A stretch of 64,000 bases of DNA from GCA-016699445 sp964555055 (GCA_964555055.1 CAZKQW010000003.1:124001-188000); one strand, 5' to 3'. Counted from the stretch's first letter, positions 17,783 through 26,875 are shown. A program made the numbers and translations. The notes: generated by a model from the letters alone, not told the origin.

Positions 17783-18681
17783 GAAAACTGCTTTGGATCA
17801 CTTTGGGTGTATGGGGTTTAGCCACGGGTTTCCAATGGGAGGCGGCGCGAATGTTCGGAGAGTCTCCCAGGCTTTGGTATGAGCCTGTTTTAGCATCGTC
17901 GGTATGTGGAGGATTCGGGGCGGTTATTGGATTGTATTTAGTGATCAATCGGATGACTTGGACGGGCTTGGCTCTGACGCAGACTTCGGGCGTCGGTATT
18001 TTTTTGGCCTTTTTCGCCCTCTCTTTCTTGCCGCCGTCCGAGCCTTTGCACCACTTCCTGCCTCTAGTGATGGGGGGTAGCGCCGGCTTGGTGACTTTAC
18101 TTTTTTTCATCGATTCTCAAGATAGGCTGGACCGAGGTCTTTTAACCGCAGTTTTCTATGTGGGGGCTGCGGCTTTCGTGTTGATCTTGGGGGATCGGGT
18201 CGTCGAAGGTCATCATGAGATTGAGAGTTTTCTCTTCGGTAATGCGGTGGCGGTCGGCCATCATGACTTTGGGGTTATGATGATTGCGGGAAGCGTGATG
18301 GGTGGCGTGCTCGTTTGGAAACACAAGCATTTTACGGCATTATCACTCGACGGGAACGATTACCAAGTTTCCGGTTACCGCCGCCGGCGCGATGCCATAG
18401 CGCTTTACGCCTTATTGGCCGCCGGCATCACCCTTTCCATGAAGACCGTGGGTCAACTCCCCGTATTGGGTTTCTTGGTGTTTCCGGTGGCCACCGCCGT
18501 CAGGACGAGCGGCTCTTTTCGCGACACTTGGAGAAAAGCCGTATTTCTAGGATTTATTTCGGGTCCTATGGGCTACTATATCTCCTATCTTTATTCGCTC
18601 CCGACGGGAGCTTCGATGGTAGCGGTAGGGTTATTCTATTATTCCACATCGTTTTGGAACGTTGACAGACACCTCAAGTGA
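17779..18681 (+). CDS. znuB: Metal ABC transporter permease (ABC-3 family, ZnuB-like)
   Basis: About 300 residues from the overlapping ATG at 17779, with seven to eight membrane spans. ABC-3 family features include GFGAVIGLYLVINRMTWTGLALTQTSGVG in two parts, the loop EGHHEIESFLFGNAVAV, and the EAA-like C-terminal segment TVGQLPVLGFLVFPVATA. The extra histidines HHEIES and VGHHDFG face the periplasmic side and may handle metal. It completes the ZnuABC set. A Cys/His-rich secreted protein follows after 17 bp. Confidence 0.88.
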   Translation: MRKLLWITLGVWGLATGFQWEAARMFGESPRLWYEPVLASSVCGGFGAVIGLYLVINRMTWTGLALTQTSGVGIFLAFFALSFLPPSEPLHHFLPLVMGGSAGLVTLLFFIDSQDRLDRGLLTAVFYVGAAAFVLILGDRVVEGHHEIESFLFGNAVAVGHHDFGVMMIAGSVMGGVLVWKHKHFTALSLDGNDYQVSGYRRRRDAIALYALLAAGITLSMKTVGQLPVLGFLVFPVATAVRTSGSFRDTWRKAVFLGFISGPMGYYISYLYSLPTGASMVAVGLFYYSTSFWNVDRHLK

Positions 18682-18698
18682 TATAGAGCGCACTCAAG

Positions 18699-19079
18699 AT
18701 GGGTTTTAAGAAAAAATTACGGGTCTTTTTAGTGCTCGCGCTCGTTTCCCTGGGACAAGCTTATCCTTTCTCTGTGGCTTATTCCATGTCGGCTAAAAAG
18801 GCCTCCGTCTGCTGTTGCGCCGAGAAGAAATCGCACTGTGGATGCGGTCATAAAAAGGTGACGAAGAAATATTCCTGCCACCAAACAAAGACAGTCGGTT
18901 ATAAACCCCTTTGCGGCGGGAAGACTCAGGAAGAGGTTTTGTCGTTTCGTACGGAGCCTTTTCTAGCCAATCATTTCAAGCCGACTTTCTTATTTTCCAA
19001 TAAAGTCTTTTTTCAGAAATCCTGTTTTCAAAAAACAGACCACTGCGACCCTCCCGTGTCGCCTCCACCCCGAACTTAG
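18699..19079 (+). CDS. Secreted Cys/His-rich small protein, probable metal binder
   Basis: A 126-residue protein with a signal peptide (cut near AYP or AYS, residues 22-29). A dense metal-ligand segment follows: SVCCCAEKKSHCGCGHKK, then CHQTK and CGGK. The C-terminal half has single cysteines and ends in a proline-rich tail (DPPVSPPPRT). Nine or more cysteines with histidines strongly suggest binding of soft or borderline metals such as zinc or copper. Placement 17 bp after the permease gene of the ZnuABC set supports a role as periplasmic or surface chelator. No named family is recognised; it shares its plan with the CxxCH protein at 14.2 kb. Confidence 0.65.
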   Translation: MGFKKKLRVFLVLALVSLGQAYPFSVAYSMSAKKASVCCCAEKKSHCGCGHKKVTKKYSCHQTKTVGYKPLCGGKTQEEVLSFRTEPFLANHFKPTFLFSNKVFFQKSCFQKTDHCDPPVSPPPRT

Positions 19080-19125
19080 TTCGTAGGTCCTGACCCTCAT
19101 TCATCAACGAACCAAGGAATAGACT

Positions 19126-20094
19126 ATGTGGAAACTCGTTATGGTTTCCTGCGGGATCCTGGCCTCCTTTCTTTTCCACCAACCTCTTTTTGCGCATGGA
19201 AATGGGGATGGCCATGACGATCTCGCATGGATCGGTTTCAGTAATATTTCAGGAAACAACGCTTTAGAAAATTCGACGTGTCTGATTTACGGCGCAGACC
19301 CAGCGTATCTGCAGCAAGCAATCGGATACCATAATGATCCTGTCGTCGAAAATGGGGATGATATCGCGGATCGGCGCTGCTATTGGAGCCTCATATTCAT
19401 GGGCGCCCAGCCGATGATTCTCCCAGAGCCTCTCTCTTTCGTAGGCCAGCCGGCGCGTATCGCTTCCGGGGAAACTGTGGGTGTTTTGATCGCGCCTAAT
19501 GTAGATGCTTCGACGTCGACAGGTTTCGTCCCGTTTTCTTTAGATGCCCGCGGTTTGAGAGATTGTCCTTTTCGCTTCGGGTATGGAGTCCGCGCGGAAG
19601 TGCGTCACTTGACGGTCGTGGTCGATAACCCTCGAAAAGCCTTTTGTCGGGATGACGGCACGACACCCTTATATGGATCTTTGACCAATGGCCATACCAC
19701 GGAGATTTCGCAAATGCCGACCGATCTTCAATATGCACGTATCGATACCTCCGTAACAATCCAACCCCCAGTCACCTTTCCCGGATCTTCAACTGGTGGG
19801 TCAGGGGGAGGATTGGGTGGCGGTTCGGGGACAGGCTCGGGAGGAGCTACCCCTGGGTCGGGTGGTATGCCGGGGAGTGGGGGGATGGGCGGGGTTTCAG
19901 GGTCGGGGGGCTTTGCGAGCGGTGGCTCGGGCGGGCTGACGGACCTCGGAACTGGGGGGAGTGTGGGCTTGGGAGGGGCCGCTGTAGGGAGTGGCGGCCG
20001 CGATTCTCAGCCCGATGAACAACACACGGCACCCACGGCGACATACGCCGTGATGACCCGGATAAATTCTGGCGGGTGTAACCACCTTCCTTAA
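19126..20094 (+). CDS. Secreted protein with Gly/Ser-rich C-terminal repeat region
   Basis: A 322-residue protein. A signal peptide ends before AHGNGDGHDDLAW, which places a His/Asp cluster at the mature N-terminus. Residues about 35-215 form a globular domain with scattered cysteines (four to six, probably disulphides). Residues about 222-300 are a low-complexity run of GSGG, GGSGG and PGSGG units encoded by G-rich DNA. The end is YAVMTRINSGGCNHLP. No family is recognised. Such Gly/Ser stretches often act as flexible stalks of surface proteins. It is 11 bp upstream of the acidic lipoprotein gene and is probably co-expressed. Confidence 0.65.
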   Translation: MWKLVMVSCGILASFLFHQPLFAHGNGDGHDDLAWIGFSNISGNNALENSTCLIYGADPAYLQQAIGYHNDPVVENGDDIADRRCYWSLIFMGAQPMILPEPLSFVGQPARIASGETVGVLIAPNVDASTSTGFVPFSLDARGLRDCPFRFGYGVRAEVRHLTVVVDNPRKAFCRDDGTTPLYGSLTNGHTTEISQMPTDLQYARIDTSVTIQPPVTFPGSSTGGSGGGLGGGSGTGSGGATPGSGGMPGSGGMGGVSGSGGFASGGSGGLTDLGTGGSVGLGGAAVGSGGRDSQPDEQHTAPTATYAVMTRINSGGCNHLP

Positions 20095-20105
20095 AAGGAG
20101 TCTTT

Positions 20106-21467
20106 ATGAATACGATTAGAGCTTTTACGGTTTCTTCATGTGTAGCCCTTGGAGCTTGCGATACACCTCCATTAAATTCAGTACCCCATTCTGATGATGC
20201 GGTTGTGGATGCAGCTTCCGCTTACGATGTCGCATTGCAGGATGGATTCCGAGGGGAAGATCAGCTGGTGAGGGATGTCTTTAAGCCTTTGGATAGGGCT
20301 GAAGGCGTAACATTCGATGCTGCAAATTCTTTGGATGCGAGTGTCGATACCGATCATAAGATCGATAGGGACTCGGGAGATTCTTTAGATGTAGCGCCTG
20401 AGTCTGCCGTGGGTGCCTTTGATTCCATGGTGACGTCGGGAGTCGCTCGACCTTTAGGAATCACCCTGCCATGCGCCGTCAGCGATATGGAGCCTTACAT
20501 GGGGCCCGACGGTCGTCTGAATTTACTGGCTATTTGTGGAGGTAGCGGACCTCAGCGTTTAGTGCATGTATCAAATGTCTTTGCGACTTTTTCAGGAGCC
20601 TCTCCCATGCAAAGGCGCTTTATCGATATCCCACCCACCACGAGTGAGTTAAAAGATTTGATTAAAATAAACGACGGCACGCCATCCCAAGCGTACGGTC
20701 AGTGGGCGGTAATCGCCGGAAATGCGCTTTATAGGGTGACTCCGGGTCAAGGAAGTATTCAAGCGACGTTTCCGCCAGGCCATCAAGATGGAGTGGCAGG
20801 GTTATTCTTTGGAGACCGCCTTTACGTTGCCACGACTTTCGGCTTAGAGGGAGAGGTTTTGGGTTATACGCAAATGGCCTCAGGTGCTTTTACCTTAAGG
20901 TCAACAGTCTCGGATGCGGGTGCTTCTCACACCCATATTAATTTGAGAGCTCCCGTAGTCGCCATGGAAGGGACTTTACCGTCCAGCACCTACGGTGAGG
21001 TAAGGTGGGCTTTGACCATGCTTTCGGGAGCTCTATCCTTGGTTGGGTTCAATGTCAGCACGGATTCTCCCATAGGAGGGAGAGCTTATTCGGGAGCCAG
21101 ACCGATCGCGCAAACCGAATTGTCCCGCACGGGAGATGGTAGATATGTTGTTTTTGGCACTCAAGATCATCGTCTCTATGCCGTGAATGTCAGTGGGCCT
21201 CCCGCTTCACTTGCGACCCCCTCCATCATACCTTTAGCTAATGCATCGGGAATTACGGACGTCCGAACTCATGGAGGGAGATCTTATGCCTCCACGAATT
21301 CAGGGACCGTATTTGTTTATTCGATACCGGATGGAGTCCTGCGAGAAACTATCACAACAGGAAGCCTTTCGATCCGAGCGGTGGAAATAGCCCCTGGTAA
21401 CGGGATAGAGCCGTCACGGATCATTTTTGCCCTGGAGGGGGGAGCGCTTTATGCGGCGAATTTATAG
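20106..21467 (+). CDS. Lipoprotein with acidic stalk and beta-propeller-like domain
   Basis: A 453-residue protein with an N-terminal lipoprotein signal (SSCVALGAC, lipidated Cys near residue 18). An acidic, Asp-rich linker of about 90 residues follows, then from about residue 115 a domain of repeated short beta motifs. Examples are GQWAVIAGNALYRV, GLFFGDRLYVATTFG, GRYVVFGTQDHRLYAVNV and GRSYASTNSGTVFVYSI. This spacing is typical of a PQQ- or WD-type propeller. It may be exposed on the cell surface. Ligand unknown. It overlaps the next gene by 17 bases. Confidence 0.65.
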   Translation: MNTIRAFTVSSCVALGACDTPPLNSVPHSDDAVVDAASAYDVALQDGFRGEDQLVRDVFKPLDRAEGVTFDAANSLDASVDTDHKIDRDSGDSLDVAPESAVGAFDSMVTSGVARPLGITLPCAVSDMEPYMGPDGRLNLLAICGGSGPQRLVHVSNVFATFSGASPMQRRFIDIPPTTSELKDLIKINDGTPSQAYGQWAVIAGNALYRVTPGQGSIQATFPPGHQDGVAGLFFGDRLYVATTFGLEGEVLGYTQMASGAFTLRSTVSDAGASHTHINLRAPVVAMEGTLPSSTYGEVRWALTMLSGALSLVGFNVSTDSPIGGRAYSGARPIAQTELSRTGDGRYVVFGTQDHRLYAVNVSGPPASLATPSIIPLANASGITDVRTHGGRSYASTNSGTVFVYSIPDGVLRETITTGSLSIRAVEIAPGNGIEPSRIIFALEGGALYAANL

Positions 21468-22272
21468 TCTTTTAGTCCTTTGTCTTCTGGCGACTCACGC
21501 ACAAGCCCACCATGCCACAGGCCACGGGATGAGCGGGCCTTCCTTTAATCCCATCACGTCCGTTCGTTCTCCGAGGACGATTGTTGGTTTCGGTATCAAT
21601 GCCGATGCTCTTGATGCGGATCAAGGTTATGCCGTCACTTATAAATTGAACGGTGAATATGCTTTGACGCGCCGATTCAGCGTAGGTGCGGTCGTTCCTG
21701 TGAGCACGGTGCGGACGACAGGGTTGCAAAATACCGGCTTGGCCGATTTGAACCTCATCGCTAAAGGAACTCTTTTCAAAAAAGGAGGCTTCCTTTTGCT
21801 GGGGAACGGGACCTTATCGTTGCCGACCGGCCCCGAGAATTCTGGCTTAGGTTCGGGAGACGTGCTTTTTTCTCCGGCACTCACCGTGCTCAAAAACCTA
21901 TCCCGCTTCGGCTTATTCGTGAACGCCGGGTCGACGATGGCCTGGGCGTCTGAAACGCGTCCATCCCTTGACTACGCCGTGGGCGCTATCGCGACTCTTG
22001 TGACGGGGGAATATCCACTAGAGGCGGTAGTATCTGTGCAAGGCAATAGTATTTTCGCGAGCCATACGTTTCAAAATGGTTCCACCAAGCTCTACCTGAA
22101 TCCGGCGTTGGTATTCCCATTGGGAGAATCTTCCCGGCTGACGGTGGGAGGTAAGTTCGCTTTGGCCGATGATTTAAAGCTCAAACCAGGAGTGGTGTTA
22201 TCGACAAACTCGACGGCTCTCTTCACGGATGTTAGAGCGTCCGTCTTAACAACCATCGATTTTTTCTTTTAG
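21451..22272 (+). CDS. Outer-membrane beta-barrel, MetA-pathway-type transporter family
   Basis: About 273 residues from ATG 21451 (MRRIYSLLVLCLLATHAQA), preceded by a GGAGGGGGGAG Shine-Dalgarno inside the end of the lipoprotein gene. The mature N-terminus is His-rich (HHATGHGMSG). The rest shows about twelve alternating strands and ends in TTIDFFF, an aromatic barrel terminus. The pattern matches the outer-membrane family that includes phenol-degradation MetA-type transporters, commonly seen near metal-handling genes. The His cluster at the barrel N-terminus and the genomic context suggest metal uptake. Evidence is pattern-level only. Confidence 0.7.
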   Translation: MRRIYSLLVLCLLATHAQAHHATGHGMSGPSFNPITSVRSPRTIVGFGINADALDADQGYAVTYKLNGEYALTRRFSVGAVVPVSTVRTTGLQNTGLADLNLIAKGTLFKKGGFLLLGNGTLSLPTGPENSGLGSGDVLFSPALTVLKNLSRFGLFVNAGSTMAWASETRPSLDYAVGAIATLVTGEYPLEAVVSVQGNSIFASHTFQNGSTKLYLNPALVFPLGESSRLTVGGKFALADDLKLKPGVVLSTNSTALFTDVRASVLTTIDFFF

Positions 22273-22281
22273 GAGATATTT

Positions 22282-23079
22282 ATGAAGAAGATTCTTTTTC
22301 CTTGTCTGATTTTTTTAGCTGCGTGTGGTGGGAGTAGTTTGTTGGACCCTAATTCCGATATGGGCGCGACCGGTACGCTGAGCGTAAGCGTTATGCATCA
22401 TAAGTCCGATGGCGGCACAAGCGCAACGACTGGAGGTATAAAGACATTCACTAACAATGAAGGGTATCAAATTTCATTAAGCGAAGCCGAAATCGGTTGG
22501 AATCGCTTGGTATTAGTTTCCGGAGGATTTTCTTCTGAGTGTGTTGCAGGGCGTGACGTAACCCTGAATCTTGCCGGTGCGGATGACATATTGGATGCGG
22601 ATCTTAGCCGCATCTCCGTATTGACTAACCAAAGCATTCAACAGATCAATTATTGCCGTTATCAAATCGTTTTCGGACCAACGACGCCTCCGAGTGGGTT
22701 GCTCCTAGATGATGACGACTTGAGGTCTAACGCTCATTCCGTCGGAGGGGTACCGTCAGGCAGCGCGGCACCCACGACGGCCACGTATCATTTACAAGGG
22801 ACTTGGAGTCGGGGAGAGGCTTCGGGAACATTTCATTTCGAAAGGACGGATACGATTACGCTCTTACCCAGGAATTTTCGTGTCATCGAATCGGGCTCAG
22901 TCGTGAATCATCCGTTACATTTTCACGCAGGTTCGACCCATGAAGATCTTAGCTTTGAGTTGCATTACGATACTTTATTCTCGGGGATTGATTTTGCGTC
23001 CCAAAGCCCGGCAGAACAGCAGAATCGGTTGAATTCGAATGTATCCGACAGCGTTCACCAAACCGTCACGAGTGATTAA
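22282..23079 (+). CDS. Lipoprotein, function unknown
   Basis: A 265-residue protein with lipobox FLAACGGS (Cys near residue 15). A Ser/Thr/Gly-rich linker is followed by a compact domain with a pair of cysteines (SSECVAG, NYCRYQIVFG). There is also a His-containing strand in NHPLHFHAG that could bind metal. No named family is recognised. It follows the beta-barrel gene by nine bases and ends the plus-strand run that starts at 12.2 kb. A role as surface or periplasmic partner of that barrel is inferred from position only. Confidence 0.65.
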   Translation: MKKILFPCLIFLAACGGSSLLDPNSDMGATGTLSVSVMHHKSDGGTSATTGGIKTFTNNEGYQISLSEAEIGWNRLVLVSGGFSSECVAGRDVTLNLAGADDILDADLSRISVLTNQSIQQINYCRYQIVFGPTTPPSGLLLDDDDLRSNAHSVGGVPSGSAAPTTATYHLQGTWSRGEASGTFHFERTDTITLLPRNFRVIESGSVVNHPLHFHAGSTHEDLSFELHYDTLFSGIDFASQSPAEQQNRLNSNVSDSVHQTVTSD

Positions 23080-23088
23080 GGAGGGATT

Positions 23089-23442
23089 ATGGACATGGAT
23101 CGCGAGGACCTGCGGGTCATCATTAAAGAAGTTATCAACGAGTTGAGCACGTCCGTTGAGCTAGCGACTAAATGGGACGGGGGCGAGCTCATCCTCAAGC
23201 CCGCCGGTGAGGGCGTTCAGAGCAAGTCGCTGCCGATCGATACGTTCTTCCATAAGATCGTCATGGTGCGAAACCAGCTTAGGGTCTTGGAGCAAAAAAT
23301 AAACGCCCACCCCAAGATGACCGAATCCGAAAAGGTCGAGATGCAGCAGTACGTCTCTCGCTGCTACGGCAGCCTCACCAGTTTTAATGTCCTCTTCAAA
23401 AAAGAGGACGACCGGTTCAAAGGCAGCGGTTCATCCGAATGA
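23089..23442 (+). CDS. Hypothetical cytoplasmic protein, 117 residues
   Basis: A soluble, charged protein with no signal or membrane span. It begins DREDLRVIIKEVINELS (amphipathic helix). A short beta region GGELILKPAGEGVQSKSLPI follows, then two long helices with coiled-coil character (about residues 55-105). An AAGGAGG Shine-Dalgarno precedes the ATG. It follows the last island gene by nine bases but, lacking export signals, may belong to another process. It converges on kdpE with a six-base gap. No family recognised. Confidence 0.65.
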   Translation: MDMDREDLRVIIKEVINELSTSVELATKWDGGELILKPAGEGVQSKSLPIDTFFHKIVMVRNQLRVLEQKINAHPKMTESEKVEMQQYVSRCYGSLTSFNVLFKKEDDRFKGSGSSE

Positions 23443-23448
23443 ATCCGA

Positions 23449-24141
23449 TCACTCTTTTATCTTCATCCGATACCCTACCCCCGGTTCGTTGATCAGGAGC
23501 TTGGGACGCGCGGGATTCGCTTCGATCTTGTGGCGAAGTTGGTGCATGTGGACCCGGAGGTAGTGGCCTTGGTTGACGTAGGAAGCGCCCCAGACCTCGT
23601 GCAGTATTTGCTGTTGCGTGACGACTTTCCCCGCGTTCTTCGCCAAAAAAACCAGGATCTTGTACTCCGTCGGCGTGAGGTGCACCTCTTCGTCCTTGAG
23701 GAAGACTTGGCGCCTCGGGAAATCGATCTTCAAAGGACCGTTCTCGAAAACGGGCTTTTCGTTCTCCTTATTGGAGTGCCGCAAGGCCACGCGGATGCGC
23801 GCGAGGAGTTCGCCGATCCCGAACGGTTTGGTCAGGTAGTCATCGGCCCCCAAGTCCAAGGCATCGATCTTATCGGCCTCGCGGTCGCGGGCCGTGAGGA
23901 CAATGAGTGGAGTTTTCGACCAACCGCGGATCTGTTTTAGGATATCCAAACCGTCCCCGTCAGGTAGCCCGAGATCCAGGATGATGAGATCGGGATTGCG
24001 CATCGCGATTTCCGAAAGGCCGGTCTTGCCGTCCACGGCTGCGAAGCAATGGTAGTCGTTGCTTTCCAAGCCGACCTTCAAGAAGCGTTGGATTTGCGGA
24101 TCGTCTTCGATCACGAGAATGAACGTTTTTTTGGATGTCAT
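23449..24141 (-). CDS. kdpE: KdpE response regulator
   Basis: A 230-residue OmpR/PhoB-type regulator. The receiver domain has acidic pocket VIEDDP, phospho-acceptor Asp56 in IILDLGLPDGDG, the T in LTARDREADK and the K in YLTKPFGIGEL. The winged-helix output has HLTPTEYKILVFLAKNAG and the end VGYRMK. The ATG at 24141 overlaps the kdpD stop (ATGA), which sets the start. It would activate kdp transcription under potassium limitation. The repeated 19-bp element before kimA, the kdpA unit and kdpD has the 11-bp periodicity expected for an OmpR-family dimer, making KdpE the natural candidate to bind it. Confidence 0.95.
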   Translation of the reverse strand: MTSKKTFILVIEDDPQIQRFLKVGLESNDYHCFAAVDGKTGLSEIAMRNPDLIILDLGLPDGDGLDILKQIRGWSKTPLIVLTARDREADKIDALDLGADDYLTKPFGIGELLARIRVALRHSNKENEKPVFENGPLKIDFPRRQVFLKDEEVHLTPTEYKILVFLAKNAGKVVTQQQILHEVWGASYVNQGHYLRVHMHQLRHKIEANPARPKLLINEPGVGYRMKIKE

Positions 24142-26825
24142 AAGGGTAACGAGAAGTAAAAGACACTTCCCCCTCCGTCGCGCCTCCGGACGCCGATGCT
24201 TCCCCGATGCGCCTTCACGATACCAGCGCAAATGGCCAATCCTAAGCCGGTGCCCAAACGGTCTTGGCGTCCGCTGCGGTAGAATTTCTCGAACACGCGC
24301 TTCTGGTCCTCCTCCGAGACGCCGGGCCCTCGATCCAGAACTTCCACCGTGACATGGTCTCGTTCCGCGCGCATCGTCACTTCGATCGGCGAATCGACCG
24401 GCGCGTAGCGTAGGGCGTTTTCGATGAGATTCACGAAGACCTGTTCCAAAAGGAGTTCGTCGAACGGCACGAGAGGGAGGTTGTCCGGGATGTCGGTTTT
24501 CACCACGCGCGTTTGGATGAGGGATTCAAGCCGATCGAGGGCGCTTCCCAAGATCTCCTCGAGCGAATGCAATTCCCGGTGGGCGTTCACCGGCCCCGAT
24601 TCGATGCGGGTGATTTGGAGGATATTCGTGACGAGGCGATTCAAGTGGTGGGATTCCTCGTTGACCATCTCTAAAAGCCGGCGTCGGTCTTCTGAGGAGA
24701 GCTTATCTTCTTGTGTCAAAAGCGTGCTGGCGGCGCCCTCGATCGACGTGAGGGGCGTGCGGAGGTCGTGGGAGACCGAGCTCAGGAGGGTTGTCATGAG
24801 CCCCTCACGCTCCGCTTCCTTTTCGGCGGCGACCGCTTCCTCGGCGAGCATGGCCCTTTCGATCGATAGGGCGGCTTGGCTAAGGACGCTCTCGATGAAG
24901 TTGACCTCTCCCGAGTCGAAACCGGGTTCGCCGGCTTCCGTCTCCTCTCCCGTCCTCAAAGGCCTCAACCCAACGACGCCGACGACGCCACGTGTGGCGA
25001 CGACGGGGAAAAAAATAGCCTTTGCGGAGGACAAGGTCCCCGTTCCTAATCCGGCCATCTTGGCGTTTTTCACGACCCATTGGGCCACGGCTTGGTCGCT
25101 GGGGGTGAAGTGCCATTGCGGATTGCTGTGGGCTTCTAAGAACAATAAATCCGGTTCCGTGCCGAGGAGCATGACGACGTCCGCCGAGACGGATCGGGAG
25201 AGATGCCTCACCACGGCGTGCGGGATTTCGCGGAATTTCGGATCCTTCAAGATTTCCCGGCTGAGCGCGTAGAGGCTTGCGGTGAAGTGTTCTCGAGCCG
25301 ACGCCGCTTCCGCGCTTTGACGGAGGCGCACCATCAAGCGACTCGTCAAGGCCGTGACGGCGAACATGACCAGGAAGGTCACGATGTAGCGCGCGTCGTG
25401 CACGCTGAAGGTCAGGTAAGGGGGGACGAAGAAGAAGTCGAAGGCGGCGATGCTGACCGCGGACGCGGCGATCGCGGGTCCCTGACCGTACCGGAGCGCG
25501 ATCAACACGTTGATCAATAGGTATGTCATGGCGAGGTTGATGATTTCGAATTCCGGAAGGAAAATTTTGAATAAGGCCGTCCACGCCGTCATGAGGAAAA
25601 GGGACGTGACGTAGGGCCTCCAATCGATGGAGCGCTTGCGCTTGAATAAAGCCGAGGTCGAAAGGGGCTTTTCCTGGGCGTCGCTCGAGATTGAATAGAC
25701 GTCGATGTCTCCGCTTCCCCGCAGGAGACGGTCGACGAAGGAGCCGAACAGAAAATCCTTCCAACGAGGATGGGTGGGTTTGCCAAGGACGATCTTGGTG
25801 ACGTTCTTTTCGCGCGCGAACTTCAACACTTCCTCGCCGATGTCCGTCCCTTGCAGGACGACCGTTTCGGCGCCGAGCGATTCGGCGAAGCGCAGCTGTT
25901 TTTCGATAGCGTCCCGTGCCTCGGTCGTCGTCTTCTGGTGGAGCTTTTCGACGTAGACGGCTACCCACGGCGCCTTAAGGGTATGGGCGAGCTCTTTCGT
26001 ACGGCGGATCAGGACCGCCGAAAAGGGGCTGGGACCCACGCAGACCAAGCAGCGTTCCACGGCCTGCCAGATGTCCTGGACGGCGTGGAGCGTGCGGTAT
26101 TGGTGCATTTGCAGATCCACGCGTTGGGCCGTCTTGCGCAAGGCTATCTCGCGCAGGGCTATGAGGTTGCCCTCGCGGAAGAAATTCTCCTGAGCCCGCT
26201 GTGCCTGTTCGGAAAAATAAACCTTACCCTCTTGCAGCCGTTGAAGGAGTTCAGGGACGGGTAAATCAATCAACTCGATCTCGTCGGCTTTATCAAAAAT
26301 ATGGTCCGGCACCGTCTCGCGCACCACAACGCCTGTGATCTTCGCGACGGTGTCGTTCACGGTCTCCAGGTGTTGGGCGTTGAGCGTACTGTAGACATCG
26401 ATGCCGGCTTGCAAAAGTTCTTCGATATCCTGCCAGCGTTTAATATTCCGACTATCGGGCGTGTTGGTATGGGCGAGCTCGTCGATTAGGATAAGGGTCG
26501 GCCGTCGCGCGAGGGCGGCGTCGATGTCGAACTCCGAGAGTTTCACACCACGGTGGTCGGCTTCCCGGAGCGGAATGCGTTCGAGGTCCGAAAGGAGGGC
26601 GGCGGTATCGGATCGCCCATGGGTCTCGACGACGCCGATGACGATGTCCGCGCCCTGTTTTTTCCTGCGTTGGGCGGCCGAAAGCATCGCGTACGTCTTA
26701 CCCACTCCGGGGCAGGCGCCGAAGAAAATCTTTAACCGACCGCGTCGCTTGCCATCGTCGAAATGGGAATGGGAAACGGCGGCGAGAAGGCGGTCGGGAT
26801 CGGGGCGAGTCTCCGTCATCACCAT
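24138..26825 (-). CDS. kdpD: KdpD sensor histidine kinase
   Basis: An 895-residue protein of full family length. The N-terminal KdpD domain has Walker A GACPGVGKT and Walker B LILIDELAHTN. A USP-like domain spans roughly residues 245-375, four membrane spans of the DUF4118 type lie near 400-500, and a GAF-like region lies near 520-640. The HisKA H-box is SSVSHDLRTPLTSIEG, with HATPase boxes NLIENALRYAP, DRGPGV and GTGLGLAIC. It senses potassium or ionic status and phosphorylates KdpE. The first ATG (26825) lacks a Shine-Dalgarno. A TACAGT -10-like box ends eight bases before it, so the message may be leaderless; ATG 26819 is the alternative start. Confidence 0.95.
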   Translation of the reverse strand: MVMTETRPDPDRLLAAVSHSHFDDGKRRGRLKIFFGACPGVGKTYAMLSAAQRRKKQGADIVIGVVETHGRSDTAALLSDLERIPLREADHRGVKLSEFDIDAALARRPTLILIDELAHTNTPDSRNIKRWQDIEELLQAGIDVYSTLNAQHLETVNDTVAKITGVVVRETVPDHIFDKADEIELIDLPVPELLQRLQEGKVYFSEQAQRAQENFFREGNLIALREIALRKTAQRVDLQMHQYRTLHAVQDIWQAVERCLVCVGPSPFSAVLIRRTKELAHTLKAPWVAVYVEKLHQKTTTEARDAIEKQLRFAESLGAETVVLQGTDIGEEVLKFAREKNVTKIVLGKPTHPRWKDFLFGSFVDRLLRGSGDIDVYSISSDAQEKPLSTSALFKRKRSIDWRPYVTSLFLMTAWTALFKIFLPEFEIINLAMTYLLINVLIALRYGQGPAIAASAVSIAAFDFFFVPPYLTFSVHDARYIVTFLVMFAVTALTSRLMVRLRQSAEAASAREHFTASLYALSREILKDPKFREIPHAVVRHLSRSVSADVVMLLGTEPDLLFLEAHSNPQWHFTPSDQAVAQWVVKNAKMAGLGTGTLSSAKAIFFPVVATRGVVGVVGLRPLRTGEETEAGEPGFDSGEVNFIESVLSQAALSIERAMLAEEAVAAEKEAEREGLMTTLLSSVSHDLRTPLTSIEGAASTLLTQEDKLSSEDRRRLLEMVNEESHHLNRLVTNILQITRIESGPVNAHRELHSLEEILGSALDRLESLIQTRVVKTDIPDNLPLVPFDELLLEQVFVNLIENALRYAPVDSPIEVTMRAERDHVTVEVLDRGPGVSEEDQKRVFEKFYRSGRQDRLGTGLGLAICAGIVKAHRGSIGVRRRDGGGSVFYFSLPL

Positions 26826-26856
26826 ATGAGTTTACTGTAAGTTCAGCCCCGATGGT

Positions 26857-26875
26857 GAGTAAAGAAATTGTTAAA
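26857..26875 (-). promoter_or_regulatory. 19-bp potassium-regulon box upstream of kdpD
   Basis: Read on the minus strand this is TTTAACAATTTCTTTACTC. It matches 16 of 19 bases of the element before kimA. It fills the gap between the kdpC stop and kdpD, with its downstream end 31 bp from the kdpD ATG. The half-sites TTTAAC and CTTTAC are 11 bp apart. It suggests that kdpDE also has its own promoter, under the same regulator as kimA and the kdpA unit. Confidence 0.6.

Noticed and set aside
19790..20000. G-rich repetitive DNA as a possible repeat array or CRISPR
   Set aside because: It encodes the Gly/Ser stalk in frame, with irregular units and no constant repeat or spacers.
24424..25968. Long open frames on both strands within kdpD
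   Set aside because: They are out-of-frame shadows of the conserved histidine kinase; translations are rich in Arg/Ser and lack motifs.
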